Of a stretch of DNA of 64,000 bases, positions 55,490 to 64,000 are shown one piece after another. The notes below the pieces were generated by a model that saw only the letters and a program-made list of their open reading frames with translations, was not told where the DNA came from and made no database searches. Both the position numbers and the translations under genes were made by a program. The DNA comes from Eustoma russellianum (lineage: Eukaryota; Streptophyta; Magnoliopsida; Gentianales; Gentianaceae). The first letter of the stretch is position 1, and the number at the start of each line of letters is the position of its first letter. Where the stretch lies: assembly GCA_036186865.1 (NCBI GenBank), contig AP025065.1, forward strand, positions 4,619,264 to 4,683,263, read 5' to 3'.

Positions 55490-56552
55490 TGTTGGATCGT
55501 AACATCTGTACAAATACCACTAGAGGGGGGAAGAGGTTGAATAGTGGTTAGCAAAAATTTCACTATTTTCTTACCTTTTAAAAAATTCTCTCAAATCTGA
55601 TTTTGAACATTTTTAGAATCAGTATCTGTTTTTAAAATATTTAAATATATCAATGCACAACTCCAAAATTGTAAACAATTTCAAAAATAAACCTCAAAGA
55701 GTTAAATTCACTCCGTCTAAAAATGAGCTAAAATTAAAAATGTTTGGCCCTTCAAACAAACGCAAAAACTTCAGATGGTCAATCTGAATTGTTTTGGACA
55801 GAAAGTTAGCAAACTTTGAAAGATTATAAATTTTTGATACTTGGTCAAAAAGATTGATTCTTGTATCAAAATAACCCTTACGATGTATAGTTTATGTTTC
55901 CAAAATGTTTTGACCAGAAAATATGCTTAATAAAACTGAAAATGCATGTTTCTTGCAGACTGGTCAATCTGTTGGAAGAATGGACCAATAATTTTTTAAA
56001 GATTGAACTTCTAACTTTCCGTTGCTCAAATTTGATGATTCTTGGTTGCAAATAAAAACTAACAGACTTAAGTTAATCGTCACCAAAAATCAAAGATTTT
56101 GAAACGTTTACTAAATTAAAAGGTCGTGCAAAGTTGAGTGCTGAAATTGTAAAAAAAGGCAAAAATATAAAGAAGATGAAGACACCAAGAATTATCCTGG
56201 TTCGGTAAATGTTACCCACTCCACTCCCAAAGAACATCTTTCCTTGGATTTTCATTATGTGAAGAACATGTTACACCTTTCAAAGTACTTGATTCATGGG
56301 TTATCCACCAACCCTAATCAAGAGTTGATCATAGCACCTTTACAATACAAGAATGTAATCACCTCACCACCTATTGATGTAGCCTTATAGAATGACTAAT
56401 TAATTACAACTTTATGAACTAGTAGTGTAAATGCAGCAAAATAAAAACTTTAGAAAACTAATACTTGGCTGCAAGAATGAAGAATGTAGAAGAAGAATAA
56501 AGGAAGAGAAGAGCTCAAGGTGTTATTATACCTTTTTTCTTCAACTCTACTC

Positions 56553-56562
56553 CTATTTATAG
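56553..56562 (-). promoter_or_regulatory. TATA box of the solo LTR
   Basis: The minus strand reads ACACCTATAAATAGGAGTAG. The position matches the Copia-1 LTR TATA boxes at 19906 and 49240. A solo LTR with an intact promoter box could in principle drive leftward transcription. Confidence 0.65.
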
Positions 56563-57747
56563 GTGTGACCAGCCTCTTATGTGATTCGGATGCCCACAAG
56601 TCACCTCCAATGTCATCAATCTTATTTGTATTCACTTGATTGAATAATTACCTCACCAGCTTGCATAGTTGGCTCCTTCAAGAGATATGATTTGAACACT
56701 TCAACTTCTACCTTTATGCTGAAATTTTCTGCAGGAATTTTCTGAAAAATCAATGGGTTTGGATAGTCACTTCCTTCTCCACCTTTTGCACAGCTATCAC
56801 AACAACTTGGTTAGAATATGAGCTGACTGAATCAGCTGTATTTAGCTTTCAAAAACCGAGATATATGCCATTATTTGTGCCAAGCGTGTAATTCTTTACC
56901 AACTAGTATCTTGGAGTGTTTTGGTCGGTCCATATGGTGTAGTCTTGCATGCGTGTTGAAATCTAATTTGCGCACCTCATATTTACATATGTGGAAGTTT
57001 TTGAAGTCAACAATAAGTGGGAAATATGACAACCATGGTTGGATAATGGCGAGGAGAGATTGTCTTGTAATCATCACCATATGATCCACACTACTTTTCC
57101 TTTTCTCTCATTCAAGAGTAGTCGGTTGTTCCTTAACTATATGTCCAATAGTCTGATGAAAATAATAATGGAGAATTCTGAAATGATGTATATAAGAATG
57201 TCATGATGACCATATAGTGTGGCAAATAAATGTCACAAAATAAGACACAAGAAAACTGAAAATCATAATATACATGGTTGATATAGATATGATGATGATA
57301 AACACCATGAATATCATGAAGACCATATCTAAGAAATCCAGATGGCAAATATTTTACCATTACACAAAAAAATAAGCTTGTGTAAATGACCAAAATGCCC
57401 TTGTTTCCAAAATGACCAAAATACTCTTGGAAACCAAATATGTCAAATAAGGGTGTAATGACACTCCATCTTTGTCTTTTCGTTCTTATGTGTCTCCTTC
57501 ATAAGATATGACTATGTGAAAACTCAAAATACTCTTTTGCCCTTATGGTAAGTTGTAAAAACTTTCTTGGCAAGTTAGTGACATAACAACATACATATAC
57601 CTACACATACACATCAAATTAAAGCAATAGAATCATGCAAACATGTGGGATGTTTAAATATTCATTATATGCAAGAGAGATAATATGTATACCTATAATG
57701 CTTACTTGCTTGTCATATATTAGAGAAATGTTTCAAAAATGTGCTGA

Positions 57748-58050
57748 CATCGACTGATCCACGTCTCAATTTTAGAGACTGATATGTATATTGATTGATC
57801 GATGTACCCCAGGTTTAGAAATCGATGTCTCACAGTGAGGTTCTGTTTTTAATACGTCCAACATCGATCGATCGATGTAGGGTACAATGTATACATCGAT
57901 CGACCGATGTATCTCACGTTGAGAGATCAATGTCTCATAGTAAGCTTCTAGTTTTAACCTCTCCATACATCGATCGATCTATGTCTCTTCTGATAGACTG
58001 ATGTACACAATCAATCGATGTGTTTTAACTTGAGAAATCGATGTCACCTT
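57748..58050. repeat. Diverged ATCGATCGATCGAT cluster in the solo LTR
   Basis: Examples are ACATCGATCGATCGATGT near 57870, ACATCGATCGACCGATGT near 57894 and ACATCGATCGATCTATGT near 57966, alternating with GAGAGATCAATGTCTCA phrases. More copies have drifted here than in Copia-1. Confidence 0.85.
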
Positions 58051-58158
58051 TTTTATTTGTTTCAACTTTTTGATATTTTTATGATATATAGTGGTATTTT
58101 CTTAGTATAAAATCATTCTTTTGAAAATTATTCAGGCATATACATAACATTCTCATCA

Positions 58159-58290
58159 CAATGTACAACCATTTTCAACTTTGAAAGCCACGTAATATAA
58201 TTCAAAAGAAGAAGCGTGAAGTAGTAATGTAATGAACAACCATTCTCAACTTTGACATCCACATAATAGAATTTAAAACATGACGGGACA
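58159..58290. repeat. Tandem-repeat monomers right of the solo LTR
   Basis: One full and one partial copy of the monomer seen at 55405-55489 (AACAACCATTCTCAACTTTG, then CCACATAATAGAATT). It begins with CAATG, the presumed target duplication of the solo LTR. Confidence 0.75.
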
Positions 58291-59009
58291 AAACTAACAC
58301 TTCACAAAAAAGATAAGTATAACTTGCCATGTTCTCTATAGTTGACGTTATCTGACCTTACAAACGCACAAGTCGCTTAGGGTTTGATGAGGACAAAGCT
58401 AACACTCCACAAGGCGACAAACATAACTGGCGTGGTTCACAGTTGACGGTATCTGACCCTAAAAGGACACAGGTTCACGTTAGCTACTTGGATCCAATTG
58501 CACAATCAAGTCGACGTGTCCCAGGAGACGTAAGACGTCTCCTCGATGCCAACTAGGATCTCAGGTTAGTATCAACCAATCTTACTAAGGTTAGTCACCT
58601 CAGCCGTAGTCACCATCTTGGCCTTAGTCGTCATCTCAGCCTTAGCTGTCACCTGGGGTACAACAAGCACCTTGAACATATCCAGCAGGTCGGTTGTGGC
58701 CCAGGTAGATAAAGTATTTCAGGTCAACTCGCTAAGGAGACTCCTACCTTGCAAGCAGCTTCACCATGCAACTCGACACGTGACGCAACGTGGCAGCCAT
58801 GCATAAACACGTAATAACACGTGGCAGCTCCCCACGGTCCTTTGACATGCATTGGCGTGCCGCAACATACAAAAGGAACAAAGACACACCAATAGAGGGG
58901 GTTGAAAAAAATCCAAAAACATTCTCTTTGAATGACGAAAGGAGACAGGTTTCTCTAATATTTTAGCATTTACAAAATTTCAATCATGGTTAAGCCTGCA
59001 ACTGATTTG
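58291..59009. other. Non-coding stretch with an imperfect duplication
   Basis: A stretch at about 58285-58366 (GACAAAACTAACACTTCACA ... GTTGACGTTATCTGACC) is repeated at about 58391-58462 in altered form. Around 58596-58660 a short phrase like TTAGTCRTCATCTCAGCCT recurs three times. There is no credible reading frame; a 62-codon frame at 58618 is repeat-driven. The origin is unknown and it may be the tail of another decayed element. Confidence 0.5.
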
Positions 59010-59391
59010 TGTAGGACCTTAGGCGCTACCAACTCTCCTAAAATCAATTGGTGATAGGAGATGCGCATACCCTAGCCTTATAGTGAATTCAGCACACACA
59101 AGCACCAAGGACATTCGACCGTGACTTGGTCCACACGGTCTACGCTCCACGGGACAATTGATGCACCTAATAATCTCCGCCTCAACAATTGCTCCCTCTG
59201 AGAATTGAACCCGTGACCTTGGCTCTGATACCACTTGTAGGACCTCAGGCGCTACCACCTCTCCCAAAACCAATTGGTGATAGGAGATGTGCATATCCTA
59301 GCCTTATAGTGCATTCAGCACACACAAGCGCCCACGACATTCGACTGTGACTTGGCCCACATAGCCTGCGCGCCACTGGATAATTGCTGCA
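59010..59391 (-). mobile_element. TRIM-like miniature LTR element, two full LTRs
   Basis: LTRs of 156 bp at 59010-59165 and 59236-59391 flank exactly 70 bp. The 70-bp interior begins with a polypurine tract (minus strand GGCGGAGATTATTAGG) and ends with an initiator-Met primer site (minus strand AGTGGTATCAGAGCC). It has the same layout, LTR and interior size as 18078-18394. The bases after the second LTR (CCCAACAAC) resemble the start of the interior, so a longer LTR-interior-LTR chain may once have existed. No target duplication is evident. Confidence 0.88.
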
Positions 59392-60084
59392 CCCAACAAC
59401 TTGAACGTCGAAGGATTTTTCTCTGGAATAAAAACTCCGAGACCTCTAACGTTTTAAAATTGCGTAAGTTTTTTGCATCAATTACAGTAAATTTACCATT
59501 CAGATCATCCTCGATCCAAGGAACAAAATCCGACCATGCCAAAACATAGGACACCTTCTTTACGTTGTCTTAGCACATTACGTTCATCATTTTTGTATTT
59601 GACTAAATAATTGGGATAGTTGGATGGTCTCCAAACGTATGTAAATTGCCTCAAAATTTTGACTAGTCCATCAAGTATTCTCTATCTCCTTCCGTTTACT
59701 ATTTGCCACAAATATTTGTAGTACTTCGTGTATTTGAAAAAAGTACAAATTATTGGATTTAATTTAATAAATCTCTGAATAGGACCGTTTAATCGAATCA
59801 ATGGACAAAGTAACAAAATGCGGAAATTATATCTTGCTCCATTGCTGTTGTTAATCCGAACAAGTACACTGCAACTGCTCTGATGAAGAATCTGATGTGA
59901 TCTAAGGACTCATGACCTCCCACCGATTGTTGATGCACCCCTTGACCGGTTTCAACAATTTACTGCTTTACCTGATGAAGAGGCTAGGCAGTGTGGGCTT
60001 TATAGAACAAAGGTTGGCACACCTTCACTGGGACCCTCTAAGGCCAATTTTTCAAGTGTGTGAGGAGGTGTAACCCCTCTTCCT
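59392..60084. other. Spacer, possibly the truncated end of the Copia-3 remnant
   Basis: No gene is supported. A CTCCTTCCGTTTACTA string near 59690 recalls one end of a Stowaway-type MITE, but no inverted partner is visible. The part from about 59900 may belong to Copia-3 but shows no integrase or RT motif. Confidence 0.45.
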
Positions 60085-61884
60085 TTATCGCGAGTAGTCA
60101 TCAATAAAGGTGATAAAATAAGAGTGGCCATTTCGAGTAACCGGATCAAATGGGCCATTAATATCGGTATGAATCAACTCTAATGGACCATTTGCACGAT
60201 TTGCTTCATATCTTTGGACTTTAGTTTGTTTTCTTTTAGCAAAAAACACACACGACTCTAAGTCGGTTAAGCCTAAAGTATTGAGAATTTCTGTTTTGAC
60301 AAGACGTTTATTCTGTTTTTGGACACGTGTCCTAAACGTTGATGCCATAATGATTCTGAATTCTCATGAGTTAATTTTGCTTTAACGTTTCGCGTTACAA
60401 CATGCAAGGTATCCTATTTGAAGCGACATTTATTGAATAAAGTTTATCAAATTCGGACATTATACAGTGACCAATTAATCTAGAAGCATGAAAAAGTTGG
60501 AAATTTCTATTTCAAAATAACCGTAATAGCCACTTTATTCAATCCATAAAATGAAATAAGGTTTCGTTCAAACGGTGGTACCACAAAAGTGTCATGCAAA
60601 TCCAGATAAAATTCGAATGTCAACAGCAATCAAAAATGCCTGATGGCTTCAACCATTATGTCGCTGTCATTTCTCCAATAGACGTATCTTTCATCTCTCT
60701 TGGTTTTCTATGGTTGAGGCAACCCTGTATAATCATAGATAGGTGAGTTGTGGCTCCCGTATCAACCCACCAAGTGGCTATATCCGAAACAAAATCAACT
60801 TCAGAACAAACTAAGAACGTATCCTTTTTCTTGAGCCAAGAAATATAATCAGTACAGTTCTTCTTTAAATCTCATTCCTTATTGCAAAAGAAACAAGTTA
60901 TGTTGTAGGGTGTGTCAGCAGTAGGCGCCCTCTTTTCTCTTTTATTTGCCTTTTGCACAGTAACCTTATCCGCAGCTTTACATTTCTTTCCACTAGACTT
61001 GGTGGCAACAGCATTCACAACCTCATGCCCCTCATTCTTTAGCCTTTCCTCCTCTTGCACGCAATGCATGATAAGTTCACTCACTGTCCATTTTTTCCTT
61101 TTGGCAGTTGTAACTGACCAGGAAGTGTTTGAACTTTGAAGGCAAGGAGTTGAAAATCATGACAACAAGCATGTCATCAGAGACGTCCAGTTTCATGTTT
61201 CTCAATTGAGAAGCAATATGAGTCATCTATAAGGTGTACTCCCTTATGCTGTCGTTTCCACTGTACTGTTTCGAGCAAAGGTTCTTTAAGAGAATGCCTA
61301 CCTCGGCTTTCTCATTCTTTATATATCTTTGCTCGAGATCGACTAAAAATTCTTTAGCTGTCGTGGATTAGAAACGTATCCCCTGAAGCATTCATGGATA
61401 GTCTTTTGCATGATCATTAGACACATGCAATTTGATTGTAGCCAGCGTGCCATGTGAGATTTTTCCTTACTGGTACTTTCGTCTGTTAGCACAGCTGGAC
61501 GACCTGTCTACAACGCAGTGTCTAGATTAGCAATCCCCAGAAAGATCTCGAGTTGATCTTTTTATTGCTTATAGTTTTGAACAGTTCAATGTAGGAATAT
61601 CCATAATCTGAAAAGCAAACAAGAAACGGATGTAAATACAGAACACGTGTAATCTTTAAACTGCATAAAATCCGAATATCAAAATAGAACCTTAATTCCA
61701 TCTGCCAATTGTCTTTCAGCATTAGGGCTCTTTTGAGTCATCCCAATACCGTCCAACAGTTGGGTGTAGTGGTCAATATAACGGCTCTCCAAGCACGGGT
61801 TAACCACCTTCCTTTTGGCCGATGAGTTAACCTATGCATTTAAAGCTTCGCCGTCGGGCCCATTTGGGTCCACTACCGTGCTCA
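60085..61884 (-). pseudogene. Copia-3 remnant: gag, protease, integrase N-terminus of another Ty1/copia family
   Basis: From right to left there is a gag start (ATG near 61882, VVDPNGPDGEALNA then a stop), capsid sequence around 61130-61350 (LVDLEQRYIKNEKAEVG, MTHIASQLRNMKLDVSDD), a broken zinc knuckle CFFCNKE-stop-DLKKNC near 60860-60900 with its histidine lost, a protease with TWWVDTGATTHLS near 60750-60785, and at 60085-60348 the pre-integrase and first integrase part (ESCVFFAKRKQTKVQRYEANR, LELIHTDINGPF, FITFIDDYSR). RT, RNase H and the rest of integrase are missing. Stops and shifts are numerous. Motif wording differs from Copia-1/2, so this is a separate lineage. The Copia-2-type LTR at 61925 has landed just 5' of its gag. 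Confidence 0.88.
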
Positions 61885-62287
61885 TATCTGTTTTCGACAA
61901 TCACACTTTCCTTTGGGCCAGTCATGTAGAGAAAAAAGGGTTTGAGTGATTACAAAATACATGATTTAAATAACATGTACCAAAGAAATGCATGACACGT
62001 TTTATGACTTAACACGTTTTTGTATGAAACCTGCCTTATATAGTTCATATATATTGTTACCGTACTAACGAGCCATGAAGCTTTAAATCTTATATCAAAT
62101 GACGAACATTTGTTGTGTTCGAACTATTTTCAGGTGCCACCATTAATGAACTAAACTAGTTCACTAAGTGAAGTACTTAGTTAAATGAACTAAGTAGTTC
62201 ATTAAATGGGATATATTTGGAGAAGGCACAAAGGCAACAAATTGAAGAATAGAAAGTCTTCTCCTCTCCTTTATATACACGCCTTTT

Positions 62288-62332
<45 letters not shown>
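62288..62332. repeat. (AT)n microsatellite
   Basis: An AT run of about 45 bp inside the right-hand LTR. The Copia-2 LTR has only a short ATATATGTATATATATG here, so the run expanded in this copy. Confidence 0.9.
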
Positions 62333-62338
<6 letters not shown>

Positions 62339-62592
62339 ACATTCAGATTTTTTTAAAAAGGCACTATACACGTATATTCCAACATACTACCAACACGTTA
62401 TATATTTTACAAACGTACGTTAACGTCACACCACTATATTTACCTCATATTTATGAGTATATTCAGGTCTTATATCATATGATATAAGTCATGGTCATGA
62501 CAAAATTATTACGACACGTTACAAGGTTCTAAACCAAAAATTGTCGTATCGGGTGAATACCGAAACTTCACCAACGTGTCACGTACTTGCCA

Positions 62593-62600
62593 TATATAGA
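62593..62600 (+). promoter_or_regulatory. Possible TATA box of the right-hand LTR
   Basis: TTGCCATATATAGATGGCC aligns with the CATAAATAG box of the two Copia-2 LTRs. Reading rightward it would drive transcription toward the window end. Confidence 0.6.
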
Positions 62601-63209
62601 TGGCCAGCCCCTACACTTCAAAAATGGCTACAAATTTCATGGCTTACATGGTAGATACAGCCATAAAATCATTCCATGTTGGCACACACAAATCACCCCC
62701 AATTAAGGTCAAATTGTGGAGATTTCAAATTCAACATTTTTGTCACATGGGACGCCACTTACTTCAGCCATTAGAGCTGAATTTTCAAGTTATTCTATGT
62801 ATATTATGTGTGACATAATATACATAACATGTGTAAAAATTTTGAATTCAATCGGAGAAAAATCGCGTAATCGACAAAAGTCGAAAATTCGGTTTTCTAC
62901 GAACATAACACATGGAACATTTTTGGCACAATTTTACATATTTTGTACATTCTAAAGTGTTCTAGAAAAATCAATTAAGGGCTGATTGGAATATACCATA
63001 TGTGTATAATTATTGTGCACTATTTTACAAAGTTTGCAAAAATAAAATTCAGCACGTGCACAAGATATAGCACACGCCTGCTACAGCCTTGTTGGAGCAT
63101 ATGTGGAGCTTTTTTGGCATCTTGATTGGCCAAGAATTAAGTATACAAGGTTGGTGACATAAAGAAAGGAGCTACACAAGGTAATATTTCAAACTATGTC
63201 ACATTAGTA

Positions 63210-63600
63210 ACACATGCTGAAAATTTCAGCATGTGTGCATTGAGTTGGCCGAAATTTATCTCTTCATTGTGCCATATTTACTTCTTTGAATTAAATGGAT
63301 TAAATGAATGATAAAATGGAAATGTTCTAAACATGTTATGAAAATAATATGGTGATATTTTTAAATATCACAAATGCTGAAAATTTCAGCATGTGTGGAA
63401 TGTATATGGCCGATTTTATGGTCATGAAGATTAACAATTTTACTCCAAAAATTAGTAGAAATGTTATGTACTAAATGATGATTGATTTCTTCTACATTTT
63501 CAAGGAATTAATCTATACCAACATGGCAAGAATTTTAATGAGTCTTGGATAGTGCACATGCTGAAAATTTCAGCATGTGTTAAAACAAGGTGGCCGAATT
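63210..63600. repeat. Three ATGCTGAAA/TTTCAGCAT hairpin units with GGCCGA
   Basis: ATGCTGAAAATTTCAGCAT, arms of nine with one central base, is at 63214-63232, 63374-63392 and 63558-63576. Each is followed 15-20 bp later by GGCCGAA or GGCCGAT (63247, 63408, 63592). Spacing is 160 and 184 bp. These are cleaner hairpins than those in Copia-2. Confidence 0.9.
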
Positions 63601-64000
63601 TTTGGAAGAAAATATGATGAATTATCTTGTTTATTATGTGACTTATGGCAACATTTTTATGGATAATTGGCACATGTTTTAAGTGATATTTTTCAGATTT
63701 ATCTAGTCATCAATGATGACAACTTTCATTCAATCAATGAGTGCCAAGTAAGCAAAGACTTAATGATCATCCAATGAGGAGTTGTCAAGTAAGCAAGTGA
63801 ATGCCACAATGATGCAAGATATTCTTCCAAGGACTTAAGAGATAATTTTGAAGAGGAAGAAAAGGCATAGGGGGCGGCACACATATTGATAAAAAGAGAA
63901 GAAGGAGAGCAAACAAGATACAAGACAAGTCTTACAATTTCCAAGAGCAAAAACGTTTTCATCTCCTTCTCCTTCTACACTTCTTTCTTTCTTCTCTCTT

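Larger units (their letters stand above)
55490..58158 (-). repeat. Solo LTR of the Copia-1 family
   Basis: In inverted orientation it begins TGTTGGATCGTAACATC, matching the end of the Copia-1 LTR, and ends near CATAACATTCTCATCA, matching its start. Inside are the CCACTAGAGGGGGGAAGAGG end block, the TATA box (56553-56562, minus strand) and the diverged palindrome cluster (57748-58050). There is no primer site or coding sequence on either side. Flanks TAATG and CAATG are a near-perfect 5-bp duplication, and the flanking tandem monomer continues across it, so unequal recombination between two LTRs of one element is the likely origin. Confidence 0.87.
61925..64000 (+). repeat. Copia-2-family LTR in plus orientation, cut by window end
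   Basis: It starts TGTAGAGAAAAAAGGGTTTG, the reverse complement of the Copia-2 LTR end, and follows that LTR in inverted order: ACTAAACTAGTTC blocks, TATA box, AATTTTCAGCATGTG hairpins, GCCAAGTAAGCAAAGACT near 63740. It is clearly more diverged from both Copia-2 LTRs than they are from each other. About 2.1 of an expected 3 kb is visible, so whether it is a 5' LTR or a solo LTR cannot be told. Confidence 0.9.

Noticed and set aside
59680..59720. CTCCTTCCGTTTACTA, like a Stowaway MITE end
   Set aside because: No inverted copy or TA duplication within several hundred bases.

Overview
This is plant nuclear DNA, almost certainly from an angiosperm with a repeat-rich genome (species not identifiable from the window). 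I find no intact host gene, no tRNA or rRNA gene and no CRISPR array. Nearly all of the 64 kb is retrotransposons, many nested in one another, plus one complete but inactivated LINE, two TRIM-like miniature elements, a solo LTR, and decayed copia and host-gene-like remnants.

Layout. 1-7358: Ty3/gypsy chromovirus of Tekay/Del type on the minus strand (Tekay-A), with its 3' LTR cut by the window edge. 7359-7817: unassigned spacer. 7818-16891: Tekay-B, a non-autonomous element on the minus strand with two 4.2-kb LTRs around only 624 bp of non-coding DNA, flanked by a perfect TATTC target duplication. 16892-18077: spacer with a degenerate tandem repeat and a broken C-terminus resembling plant-mobile-domain proteins. 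18078-18394: TRIM-like element cut by the next insertion. 18395-50326: an old Sirevirus-like Ty1/copia element on the plus strand (Copia-1). Its 5' LTR holds Tekay-C (20136-29591, minus) and its integrase region holds a second Sirevirus (Copia-2, 33460-44899, minus, AAAAT target duplication). 50670-55117: RTE-clade LINE on the minus strand between 17-bp direct repeats. 55490-58158: solo LTR of the Copia-1 family, inserted in a short tandem repeat. 59010-59391: second TRIM-like element. 60085-61884: remnant of a third copia family. 61925-64000: start of a Copia-2-family LTR that runs off the window.

How the parts relate. Tekay-A, B and C have mostly unlike LTRs but share terminal sequences, a GTGCAC palindrome about 35 bp from the LTR edge followed by a small hairpin, an initiator-Met-type primer site, and a perfect 8-bp-stem hairpin next to the polypurine tract. 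B and C cannot code for their own machinery yet have two nearly identical LTRs, which suggests they were mobilised in trans by an A-like partner. The RT/RNase H boundary of A and C carries a GT-AG interval of 67/68 bp at the same codon and phase, best read as a spliceosomal intron. A has a second such interval between gag and protease that C lacks.

The most unexpected pattern is in the LTRs. Several families from both superfamilies carry arrays of perfect or near-perfect palindromes, some spaced about 51 bp and some about 155-185 bp. One palindrome core (TCGATCGATCGA) and one short motif (GGCCGAA) occur in both Ty3/gypsy and Ty1/copia LTRs. All alignments and divergence values here were made by eye.
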